NCBI GenBank assembly: GCA_036736205.1
Contig: DAINMX010000317.1
Coordinates: 1-6,130, forward strand
Reading direction: 5' to 3'
DNA length: 6,130 nucleotides
DNA from: XYA12-FULL-58-9 sp001798605
GTDB lineage: Bacteria; Myxococcota; XYA12-FULL-58-9
Shown: piece after piece, positions 1 through 6,117 of the stretch
How positions within the stretch are numbered: the first letter of the stretch is position 1
Layout of the letters: each line of letters opens with the position of its first letter
The notes under the pieces: generated by a model
Told to the model about the DNA's origin: nothing
Database searches by the model: none
Seen by the model: only the letters and a program-made list of their open reading frames with translations
Translations under genes and position numbers: made by a program

Positions 1-1751
1 CCTTCGAGGAACGCCTGGCGGCGCAGGACGCCATTCCAGGGCAAGAAAAGCTCATCAGCAATCTGAAGTCTCTGCAAACCGACCTCGCCAAGCTCAAACA
101 AAGTGGCGACCAGGAGACCACCGGACTCAATTATATTGCCGAAGCCCTCGCCCACAGCCATGGCCACTGCACACGCCTCACTGGGGACCAGTTGGCTTTC
201 ATGGACAAGCTCATCCTCGGTGCAGGGGGACGGCTCAAATTTCTGGACAAGTTCCAGACATTCGACATCATGGGCATCATTGATATCGCCAGCGCACTTC
301 AGAGCGGCGGAACAGACACAGATCTCAATGCCATCGCCACCAAGCTGTTGATCAAGATTCCCCAGACCCAAACGGCTCAGGTCGACACCGATTCGGTGAC
401 CAATCCAAGCAAGGCGGATCCGAGCAAGGCCGATCCGAATAAGGCCGCCGCCCAAACCCAACAAGCAAACAAAACCGCCAAGGCCAATCAGCCCGCGTTG
501 ACGCCAGCGCAGAGAGCAACAGAGATGCGCAGGCTCTGTAGCGCCAAGGGTCTCGAAGTGGAGCGTCTTAAGGCGGAATCGAACGCAGAGGGATTCGCCG
601 GGAAACTCAAAGGCCACAAGAGTATGCGCAAGACCGAGATCGGAAAGGCAGCATCGGTGTTGGATGGCGCACTCTCCACCCACTTCACAGAGTTCCCCGA
701 GTTGGTCGAGGCTCGGGCCTATCTCAAGACCTCGGAGGTGGACAGCGCGGTGGCGTCTCTCGACAAGGCGATTGCCAAAGCTGAGGGCGCTGAGGATCCC
801 AAGAAACATGCGGGTCTCATCAAAGACCTCAAGAGCATGCAGGAAAGCCTCTCGCTTGTCAGCGACAAGGCCATCAGCGGCCTCGAAGACCTCGCCAAGA
901 ATTACCAAGACCTGAAGAAGGATTACAAGGACCTCGCGAGCGCCTATGAAAAGCCGGAGGGTGCTGAGCTACGGCGAGCGCTCGACAAGGACGACGATAC
1001 GGCTTGCAAGATCAGAGACTATTTCAAAGACCCGAATCCAGCACATCTGAGCGGCCTAAACCTGAGTGACAACGCCCGAGCTCTTCTCGACAAGCACGTT
1101 GCCGCAGATGGGCGGTCAGCCGCGGTCATGCAACAGGTGCAGGGGTTTTTTGGCAAGACTGCTGTTGATCTAACTAACCTATTGGGCACAATCAACGCCA
1201 TCCAAACCGGCGCTTCATTCAGTCCCGATCAGATAAAGAACTACCTGGCCAATCTGGCCAACTCCGGGGAGAGCGGCAGAAACCTCGCTGGCATGTTCGA
1301 GACGGCCCGCTTCGGCCAAGCCAAGAGACGCGTGGCGTCGCAGATGCGCTACTACGAAATGATGGGCTTGATCCATTCCGGCATGCCCATCGAGATGGTC
1401 GTCATGCTCTTCATGATGATGATGCACGAAGACTATGATGAGCGCATTCGCCAGAAGATGGAGGAAGTCGCCCTCGCCAAACAGGTGGAGGACCACAACC
1501 GGCCCATCAAAGAGCAGCTCGACTACAAGAACCAAAACGGTGGATTCACGAGTCCCGCGGAGTACGAGGCAGCTTACAACGCGGCGGTCGTTGACCCAAT
1601 GCGCGCTGGGGTCTCTCTCAAATCTTCCGACATGCTCAACCAAGAGTTGACACAGTTGATGGAGCAGCTCAAACAGATCATGAACTTGCTCTCCAACATC
1701 ATGCGCGCCGTCGATGAGATGTCGATGACGCCCATCCGCAACATGCGTTGA
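1..1751 (+). CDS. Large helical Lys/Ala-rich protein of unknown function (5' partial)
   Basis: Not recognised. The frame is open from the left edge (first full codon at base 3) to TGA at 1749-1751, giving 582 visible residues; the true start lies outside. The TTG at 192 and later ATGs are internal, because the upstream residues continue the same helical, charged composition. Visible layout: charged helix (1-40); moderately hydrophobic stretch (about 64-100); Pro/Lys/Ala linker with a three-fold repeat (134-148); long Lys/Asp/Leu-rich, coiled-coil-like region (about 185-320); mixed helical region (about 340-455); methionine-rich hydrophobic run MPIEMVVMLFMMMM (461-474) followed by a charged helix; and a Met/Leu/Gln-rich amphipathic C-terminus (about 545-575). 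The hydrophobic run is short for a confident membrane helix. A structural or secreted protein, for example a type III-like translocator or filament component, is conceivable on architecture alone, with no specific motif. It converges on the ligase operon and is probably unrelated to it. Confidence 0.85.
   Translation, partial: FEERLAAQDAIPGQEKLISNLKSLQTDLAKLKQSGDQETTGLNYIAEALAHSHGHCTRLTGDQLAFMDKLILGAGGRLKFLDKFQTFDIMGIIDIASALQSGGTDTDLNAIATKLLIKIPQTQTAQVDTDSVTNPSKADPSKADPNKAAAQTQQANKTAKANQPALTPAQRATEMRRLCSAKGLEVERLKAESNAEGFAGKLKGHKSMRKTEIGKAASVLDGALSTHFTEFPELVEARAYLKTSEVDSAVASLDKAIAKAEGAEDPKKHAGLIKDLKSMQESLSLVSDKAISGLEDLAKNYQDLKKDYKDLASAYEKPEGAELRRALDKDDDTACKIRDYFKDPNPAHLSGLNLSDNARALLDKHVAADGRSAAVMQQVQGFFGKTAVDLTNLLGTINAIQTGASFSPDQIKNYLANLANSGESGRNLAGMFETARFGQAKRRVASQMRYYEMMGLIHSGMPIEMVVMLFMMMMHEDYDERIRQKMEEVALAKQVEDHNRPIKEQLDYKNQNGGFTSPAEYEAAYNAAVVDPMRAGVSLKSSDMLNQELTQLMEQLKQIMNLLSNIMRAVDEMSMTPIRNMR
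402..446 (+). repeat. Three in-frame 15-bp repeats encoding (N/D)P(S/N)KA(D/A)
   Basis: Three adjacent 15-bp units (402-416, 417-431, 432-446) encode NPSKA, DPSKA and DPNKA. They differ at only a few bases, mostly third positions and one Ser/Asn change. The repeat sits in the Pro/Lys/Ala/Gln-rich linker between the N-terminal and coiled-coil parts of the unknown protein and probably arose by slippage or duplication. It is likely a flexible spacer. Confidence 0.8.
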
Positions 1752-1760
1752 TGATCGTCT

Positions 1761-1788
1761 GAATCCATCTACGACCGTCCCTGGATTT
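1761..1788 (+). terminator. Weak hairpin after the unknown gene (possible terminator)
   Basis: AATCCA (1762-1767) pairs with TGGATT (1782-1787), with a possible G-T pair outside, around a 14-nt loop, starting 10 nt after the stop codon. The position suits a terminator, but the stem is short, AT-containing and lacks a following T-run, so intrinsic termination is doubtful. No better hairpin was seen between the two convergent genes. Confidence 0.2.
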
Positions 1789-1790
1789 CG

Positions 1791-1958
1791 ACCGGCAGCG
1801 ACCGGCACCAACCGGCACCNNNNNNNNNNNNNNNNNNNNNNNNNNNNNNNNNNNNNNNNNNNNNNNNNNNNNNNNNNNNNNNNNNNNNNNNNNNNNNNNN
1901 NNNNNNNNNNNNNNNNNNNACCGGCACCAACCGGCACCGACCGCAGCGACCGGCAGCG
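1791..1958. repeat. Decamer tandem repeat array, interrupted by the assembly gap
   Basis: Units of 10 bp are seen on both sides of the Ns: ACCGGCAGCG (1791), ACCGGCACCA (1801) and a nine-base partial ACCGGCACC (1811) before the gap; ACCGGCACCA (1920), ACCGGCACCG (1930), a nine-base ACCGCAGCG (1940) and ACCGGCAGCG (1949) after it. The same unit flanks the gap, so the missing sequence is probably more of the array. True copy number is unknown. The array lies between two convergent genes, where it would not disturb coding. Confidence 0.9.
1820..1919. other. Assembly gap of 100 Ns
   Basis: Exactly 100 Ns, the conventional placeholder for a gap of unknown length in a scaffold. Open frames read through it are artefacts. 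The real distance between the two convergent genes is therefore unknown, and extra repeat units, a terminator or even a small gene could be missing. Confidence 0.97.
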
Positions 1959-1966
1959 ATTCCCTT

Positions 1967-1982
1967 GGGCCACTGGGCCACT
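1967..1982. repeat. Two tandem copies of GGGCCACT
   Basis: Two perfect 8-bp copies lie between the decamer array and the 3' end of the ligase gene (TGA complement at 1995-1997). Downstream of the ligase stop the copies offer only a 4-bp GGCC self-pairing, so this is not a convincing terminator. Confidence 0.6.
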
Positions 1983-1994
1983 GGCACCACCGGA

Positions 1995-3359
1995 TCAGGT
2001 TCTTTCGAAATGGCGCTGGCGTTCCCAGCAGGTCACCACAGACTCGAACTTCTGCTGCTCGGTGCGGGCCGCATGCAGGTAGTGTTCAATCACGTCGTCG
2101 CCAAATGCACGTCGCGCAATGCTGCTGCGCTCCATGGCGACGATGGCTTCGGGCAAGGACGTTGGGATCGTGTGCAAACCCTTGGCGGCGTAGGCGTCGC
2201 CTGCGAACGGTTCGTCGAGCTCGAGTTTCTCTTCAATGCCCGCGAGACCCGCAGCCAACACCGCAGCGAACACCAGGTAGGGATTGGCATCGGCACCCGG
2301 GATGCGACTTTCGGCCCGCAGCGAGCTGCCTTTGCCGAGGACGCGAAAACCAACTGTGCGATTGTCGACCGCCCAAGCTATTCGGGTCGGCGCGAAGGAC
2401 CCCGACTGGTAACGTTTGTAGGAGTTGACGAATGGCGCAAAAAACAGTGTCAGGTCACTCGCGTACTTGAGCTGGCCTGCGAGCCAATGGCGGAACAGAT
2501 CGCTCATGCCAAATCGGCCCGCGTCGTCCACGCAAAGACTCTTGCCGCCCTCGGCGTCCCACAGGCTCGCGTGCACGTGACAGCTCGAGCCGGCGTACTT
2601 CTCGTGCCACTTGGCCATGAAGGTCACCGAGACATCACTCTGCGCAGCTATTTCTTTCACCCCATGTTTGTAGAGTGAATGGCGGTCGGCCATCTCGAGA
2701 AAATCGGCGTAGCGCAGGTTGATCTCGTGTTGTCCTGGCCCCCACTCTCCCTTGCTAAACTCCACTGGCACGCCGGCCTCGTCCATGTCGTTGCGTATCT
2801 TACGGATCAGCCACTCCTCCTTTGCACCCTGGAGAATGTGATAGTCCTCGATGTACCAACTGTAGGGCTCAAGGCCATGAAAACGCTTTTCACGCGCCTG
2901 CTCGTAGGTGTCCCGGAAGGTATAGAACTCGAGCTCCGATGCCCCCATGGGCCAAAGCCCCATGGCCTTTGCGCGCTCGAGCTGGGTCTTGAGGATCTGC
3001 CGGGGCGCAATCCTTGTGGGTTGGTCACCTGCGTCAAAAAGGTCACAGATGACAAACGCTGTCTTCTCTGCCCACGGCAACAACCGCAGGGTGGCGAGAT
3101 CGGGAACCGCGTGCACATCGCCGTAGCCCTTCTCCCAACTCGCGTAATGGTAGCCCGGCGTCGGATCCATCTCCACATCGCAAGCAAGCAAGTAGTTGCA
3201 GGCGTGCATGCCGCTTCGGGCGACCTCATCGAGGAAGTAATGACCCGTGATCCGCTTGCCCATGAACCGGCCAAAGTGATCGGGGAAGACGGTCACGACT
3301 GTGTCGACTTCCTTCTGTTCGACCAGACGTTTGAGATCGAGAAGCTCGATCGTTCCCAT
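1995..3359 (-). CDS. Glutamine synthetase-family ligase, probably gamma-glutamylating an amine
   Basis: A 454-residue protein with the full GS catalytic core. Visible motifs: GASELEFYTF (139-148, metal-binding Glu), GQHEIN (209-214, metal-binding Glu), GSSCHVHASLW (257-267, nucleotide/metal His), NSYKR (312-316), a W...DNRTVGFRV segment (329-339) and AESRIPGADANPYL (349-362, glutamate-binding Arg and adjoining Glu). The N-terminal half carries the beta-grasp-like domain. It shows no GSI-type DGSS loop (ammonium site) and no adenylylation-site Tyr motif; a GDAY segment (387-390) stands there instead, as in PuuA-like enzymes. By family it should use ATP to join the gamma-carboxyl of glutamate to an amine; ethanolamine, another amino alcohol or a polyamine are candidates. 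The start at 3359 has a strong ribosome site. The longer frame from 3431 has none and would translate the decamer array. It is last in the operon, 89 nt after the ADH. The exact substrate cannot be read from sequence. Confidence 0.93.
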   Translation of the reverse strand: MGTIELLDLKRLVEQKEVDTVVTVFPDHFGRFMGKRITGHYFLDEVARSGMHACNYLLACDVEMDPTPGYHYASWEKGYGDVHAVPDLATLRLLPWAEKTAFVICDLFDAGDQPTRIAPRQILKTQLERAKAMGLWPMGASELEFYTFRDTYEQAREKRFHGLEPYSWYIEDYHILQGAKEEWLIRKIRNDMDEAGVPVEFSKGEWGPGQHEINLRYADFLEMADRHSLYKHGVKEIAAQSDVSVTFMAKWHEKYAGSSCHVHASLWDAEGGKSLCVDDAGRFGMSDLFRHWLAGQLKYASDLTLFFAPFVNSYKRYQSGSFAPTRIAWAVDNRTVGFRVLGKGSSLRAESRIPGADANPYLVFAAVLAAGLAGIEEKLELDEPFAGDAYAAKGLHTIPTSLPEAIVAMERSSIARRAFGDDVIEHYLHAARTEQQKFESVVTCWERQRHFERT

Positions 3360-3364
3360 CACCA

Positions 3365-3374
3365 CACCTCCCCC
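3365..3374 (-). promoter_or_regulatory. Ribosome binding site that fixes the ligase start
   Basis: On the - strand this reads GGGGGAGGTG. The GGAGG core (3367-3371) is followed by seven bases and then ATG at 3359. This supports the 454-residue protein over the version 24 residues longer. Confidence 0.8.
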
Positions 3375-3390
3375 ATGTGCCCGACCAAAC

Positions 3391-3408
3391 GGGCCCATGC
3401 ATCGGCCC
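3391..3408 (-). other. Small GC-rich hairpin in the ADH-ligase gap
   Basis: GGGCC (3391-3395) pairs with GGCCC (3404-3408) around an 8-nt loop containing the palindrome ATGCAT. In the operon transcript it lies between the decamer repeats and the ligase ribosome site. Only GTTTGG follows, so it is a poor terminator. It could stabilise the message or tune ligase expression, but may be chance. Confidence 0.3.
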
Positions 3409-3410
3409 AG

Positions 3411-3450
3411 ATGGTCGCCAATGGTCGCCAATGGTCGCGTACGGTCGCCT
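3411..3450. repeat. Four-unit decamer tandem repeat between ADH and ligase
   Basis: Units are ATGGTCGCCA (3411), ATGGTCGCCA (3421), ATGGTCGCGT (3431) and ACGGTCGCCT (3441): two perfect and two diverged 10-bp copies. On the coding strand each carries GCGACC at a 10-bp period. The last unit overlaps the ADH stop codon (complement at 3449-3451). The array accounts for almost half of the 89-nt gap. Unit length and the GCGACC core resemble the array at 1791-1958. Confidence 0.9.
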
Positions 3451-4618
3451 AACCCACCTCACCCCTGAGGGCGCGCTCAATCAGAACGCGAGTGTTCTTC
3501 TCATCGAGGGGCACGGGATTTGATGAGGCTGTCGGGTCGTTCACGGCCGCCGCGGCCAGCGTTGCAACATCCTTTTCACTGACCCCGAGATCCTTGAGCG
3601 TGTGCGGAATACCCAGAAGCTCACGGAGTTCGAGAGCCCAGGTGACCACACCCTTGATGCTGGACTGTGGCAAATCAAGAAGGCGACACAGACGCACCAT
3701 CCGCGAGTTGATGGCGGGGCCATTGAATTCGAGAACATACGGCATCATCGTGGCGATGGTGGTACCATGGTGCATGTCAAAGCGGCCACCGATGGCATGA
3801 CCTACCGAATGCATGGCACCAAGCCCCTTCTGAAAGGCCGTCGCTCCCATGGTCGAGGAGATCATCATCTCGGCTCGGGCGGTCATGTCTTTGCCGTCTT
3901 GGAAAGCAACCGGCAAAGCACGATTTGCAAGGCGTATGCCCTCGAGGGCGATGCCGTCAGCCATAGGGTGGTATCCCACCGCGCAGTACGCTTCGAGATT
4001 ATGGGAGAGCGCGTCCATGCCCACAGCGCCCGTGAGTTTTGGCGGCATGTTGACGGTGAGCGCAGGATCGCAAATGACCCGGCCCGGCACCATTTTCGGA
4101 TGGAAGATGATCTTCTTCTTGTGCAGCGCCGCATCGACAATCACGGACGAGCGTCCCACCTCTGAGCCCGTGCCTGAGGTCGTTGGCACTGCGACCACCG
4201 GTGCCATGCCGCGCACGTCGACGCGGGTGTACCAATCACCAATATCCTCAAAATCCCACAGCGGACGCTTCTGACCGACCATCAACGCCACAGCCTTCGC
4301 AGCATCGAGTGCGCTGCCACCACCAAAGGCGATGACACCGTCATGACCACCCGCCTTGTAGACACTTACTCCTGCCTCGACATTCTCACCTACGGGATTT
4401 GCTTTGATCTCGGAGAATACTCCCGTGGGTATTCCCGCTTTCTCATTGATGGCAAGCACGTTGCCCGTCATCGGCAACTTGGCGAGACCAGGGTCGGTAA
4501 TCAGCAGAGGCTTGGCCATGCCCAGCTCTCGACAGGCGGCTGGCAGCTCCGCAACACGACCCTCACCAAACCAAATGGGTGCTGGGTAATTCCAATTGCC
4601 GCGCAATTTGTCGTTCAT
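3449..4618 (-). CDS. Iron-type (group III) alcohol dehydrogenase
   Basis: A 389-residue protein, the usual length for the FucO/AdhB family. It has an N-terminal Rossmann-like domain with GGGSALDAAKA (99-109) and PTTSGTGSEV (145-154), then the helical metal domain. The expected metal ligands are present: D202 and H206 in GMDALSHNLEAY, H270, and H284 in the HHG motif; H274 matches the catalytic His. D42 in LLITDPG occupies the place of FucO Asp39, which disfavours NADPH, so NAD(H) is likely. It is a cytoplasmic oxidoreductase interconverting a primary alcohol and an aldehyde. It starts 31 nt after the aldehyde dehydrogenase stop and precedes the ligase, so its natural substrate may be the hydroxyl of a glutamylated amino alcohol. 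That role is inferred from context; family members vary widely in substrate. No missing key residue or frameshift was seen. Confidence 0.95.
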   Translation of the reverse strand: MNDKLRGNWNYPAPIWFGEGRVAELPAACRELGMAKPLLITDPGLAKLPMTGNVLAINEKAGIPTGVFSEIKANPVGENVEAGVSVYKAGGHDGVIAFGGGSALDAAKAVALMVGQKRPLWDFEDIGDWYTRVDVRGMAPVVAVPTTSGTGSEVGRSSVIVDAALHKKKIIFHPKMVPGRVICDPALTVNMPPKLTGAVGMDALSHNLEAYCAVGYHPMADGIALEGIRLANRALPVAFQDGKDMTARAEMMISSTMGATAFQKGLGAMHSVGHAIGGRFDMHHGTTIATMMPYVLEFNGPAINSRMVRLCRLLDLPQSSIKGVVTWALELRELLGIPHTLKDLGVSEKDVATLAAAAVNDPTASSNPVPLDEKNTRVLIERALRGEVG

Positions 4619-4623
4619 GTTTG

Positions 4624-4630
4624 TCTCCTC
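4624..4630 (-). promoter_or_regulatory. Ribosome binding site of the ADH gene
   Basis: GAGGAGA on the - strand, five bases before the ATG at 4618, inside the 31-nt gap after the aldehyde dehydrogenase stop. The short gap with a good site supports co-transcription. Confidence 0.75.
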
Positions 4631-4649
4631 GTCCCTTGCTCGAGAGGTC

Positions 4650-6041
4650 TCAACCCGCAGTCTTGAGATGGAATGATTTCGGACGTGTCAAATGCTCATA
4701 GCCCACCTGTGACAAGGTGCAGCCTCGCCCGGTGTTCTTCACGCCGGTCCACGCCAATGCGGGATCGAGATAGTCACAGCGATTCAGAAACCAGGTGCCG
4801 GTCTCGACCTGGTCGCCGATGGCCACCGCTGCGTCCACATCGGCAGTACAAACCACCGCAGTGAGTCCATACTGGCTGTCGTTCATCAACTCGATGGCGC
4901 GCTCGTCCGAGTCTACCTTCATGATGCCAACCACCGGGCCGAAGGTTTCCTCTGTCATGACGTCCATGCTGTGATCGACATCCACCAAGACCTGTGGCGC
5001 CATGTAGGTGGTCCCCTCTTTGACCTTGGCGAATTTACCTTCGTCAATGAGCGCCCGTGCTCCAGCATCAACGGCGGCCTTGATCTGCCCGCGAATAAAG
5101 GCAGCGGCTGATTCCCGCACCACGGGGCCAAGAGTCGTCTCCTGCTCCAGCGGGTTACCAACCACGTAGAGGCGAGTCGTCTCGACAAAACCCTCGACAA
5201 ATTTGTCATACACATCGCCATGCACGTAGATGCGCTCAATGCCGCAACAGGACTGTCCGGTGTTGAAAAACGAGCCATCCACCAACATCTCCACGGCTTG
5301 CGCGATGTTGGCGTCAGGCCGCACATAGGCTGGATCTTTGCCACCAAGCTCGAGACCAGCCGCGATGAACCTACCCGCTGCGGCACGAGTGATAGCCCGT
5401 CCACCCTCCACGGAGCCGGTGAAGGCCACGTGTCCCGTACGCTCGTCACCTATCACCTGGGCCACGCCATCGTGACTGAGGTCGAGGTGTTGCAGCAATC
5501 CCGGAGGCAATCCGGCTTTCTCACCAGCCTCGGTGAAACGCTCCGCCACCAAGGGGGTCTGCGCCGAGTGCTTGAGGATGACCGAGTTGCCGGCCATCAA
5601 TGCCGGCACCACTGCGTTCACCGCGGTCAAAAACGGATAGTTCCACGGGGCAACAACAAACACCACGCCCAGTGGTTCTCGACGAATGAAGCGAGTGAAA
5701 CCCGGTTTGTCCGCAATCGCGAGATCAGCCAATGACTCCTCGGCAATGTCGATCATGTATCGGCCGCGCTCAGCAAAACCTCGGAGCTCACCGGGGCCGT
5801 ACCGAACAGGACGGCCCATCTGCCAAGCAAGCTCTTGGACAATTGCGTCGGTGTTGGTGAGCATGGCATCCACAAAAGCGTGGGCAAGGCGTTTCCGCTC
5901 GGCCATACTCACGCACCGCCATTCGCGTTGCGCAATCGATGATTTCCGCAAAGTCGCGTCGATTGCGGGTGCATCAGCCAAAGGCCGTTCAACGTAAACA
6001 CTGCCATCAATCGGGGACACGGTCTTCTGGATCTTCGCCAT
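4650..6041 (-). CDS. NAD(P)-dependent aldehyde dehydrogenase
   Basis: A 463-residue cytoplasmic aldehyde dehydrogenase, slightly short for the superfamily but complete. Motifs: APWNYP (131-136) with Asn134 of the oxyanion hole; Lys157 in KHSAQTP; FTGS (207-210); Glu231 in LELGGKDP, the general base; Cys265 in GQSCCG, the nucleophile; and Glu365 in EETFGPV. The C-terminal part (NRCDYLDPALAW, then GRGC and LTRPKSFH) is typical of one ALDH subgroup. The residue matching ALDH2 Glu195, which contacts the adenosine ribose, is Ala160, so NADP+ may be accepted. It oxidises an aldehyde to a carboxylate; here the aldehyde made by the neighbouring ADH is the obvious candidate. ATG at 6041 (MAKIQK) was chosen because a GAGGAG site sits just upstream; the ATG at 6053 would overlap that site and lacks its own. 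It is first in the visible operon. Confidence 0.95.
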   Translation of the reverse strand: MAKIQKTVSPIDGSVYVERPLADAPAIDATLRKSSIAQREWRCVSMAERKRLAHAFVDAMLTNTDAIVQELAWQMGRPVRYGPGELRGFAERGRYMIDIAEESLADLAIADKPGFTRFIRREPLGVVFVVAPWNYPFLTAVNAVVPALMAGNSVILKHSAQTPLVAERFTEAGEKAGLPPGLLQHLDLSHDGVAQVIGDERTGHVAFTGSVEGGRAITRAAAGRFIAAGLELGGKDPAYVRPDANIAQAVEMLVDGSFFNTGQSCCGIERIYVHGDVYDKFVEGFVETTRLYVVGNPLEQETTLGPVVRESAAAFIRGQIKAAVDAGARALIDEGKFAKVKEGTTYMAPQVLVDVDHSMDVMTEETFGPVVGIMKVDSDERAIELMNDSQYGLTAVVCTADVDAAVAIGDQVETGTWFLNRCDYLDPALAWTGVKNTGRGCTLSQVGYEHLTRPKSFHLKTAG

Positions 6042-6045
6042 GGTT

Positions 6046-6051
6046 CTCCTC
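6046..6051 (-). promoter_or_regulatory. Ribosome binding site that fixes the aldehyde dehydrogenase start
   Basis: GAGGAG on the - strand, four bases before ATG 6041. The alternative in-frame ATG at 6053 lies immediately upstream of this site and has no purine-rich leader. Confidence 0.7.
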
Positions 6052-6067
6052 ATTGGGCACCGCTATG

Positions 6068-6087
6068 CAGTTGCGAAAAAGCGACTG
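6068..6087. promoter_or_regulatory. Imperfect dyad near the operon's expected transcription start (possible operator)
   Basis: Arms CAGTTGC (6068-6074) and GCGACTG (6081-6087) are inverted repeats with one mismatch around GAAAAA. The site lies between the possible -10 box and the ribosome site, a place where a repressor dimer would block transcription. No regulator gene is visible, and a 7-bp arm with a mismatch can occur by chance. Confidence 0.3.
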
Positions 6088-6117
6088 ATTACGTACACCG
6101 ATTCGGCGTCCGGTCAA
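6088..6117 (-). promoter_or_regulatory. Possible sigma70-type promoter of the operon
   Basis: On the - strand, TTGACC (6112-6117) matches the -35 consensus at five of six bases and CGTAAT (6088-6093) matches the -10 consensus at four of six, with an 18-bp spacer. The -10 lacks the important second-position A. It would give a leader of roughly 40 nt before ATG 6041. The remaining 13 bases to the window edge show nothing else. The operon could equally begin further upstream. Confidence 0.35.

Noticed and set aside
192..1751. TTG at 192 as the start of the left gene
   Set aside because: The same frame is open to the window edge with matching composition, and no clear ribosome site precedes 192, so the gene is 5' partial.
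1791..1958. CRISPR array at the gap
   Set aside because: Units are 10 bp, directly adjacent and without unique spacers, so this is a simple tandem repeat.
1215..1990. - strand frames running through the N gap (to 1973 and 1990)
   Set aside because: Ns are read as unknown residues, so the openness is artificial; they are antisense to the unknown + strand gene and low-complexity across the repeats.
1967..1994. Terminator after the ligase
   Set aside because: Only 4-bp GGCC self-pairing and no T-run on the - strand. A terminator could lie in the gap, but none is visible.
3360..3431. N-terminal extension of the ligase from ATG 3431
   Set aside because: It would begin inside the decamer array, has no Shine-Dalgarno site and lacks family similarity, whereas ATG 3359 has a strong one.
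1965..3452. Two long + strand frames opposite the ligase (1965-2678 and 2679-3452), separated only by one stop codon
   Set aside because: They lie entirely antisense to a gene with clear GS motifs, show no recognisable domain or good ribosome site, and are the usual by-product of codon bias in GC-rich genes.
3602..4165. + strand frames opposite the ADH (3602-4165, 3849-4274) and similar ones opposite the ALDH (5220-5735)
   Set aside because: They are antisense shadows of well-supported enzymes and have no recognisable features of their own.
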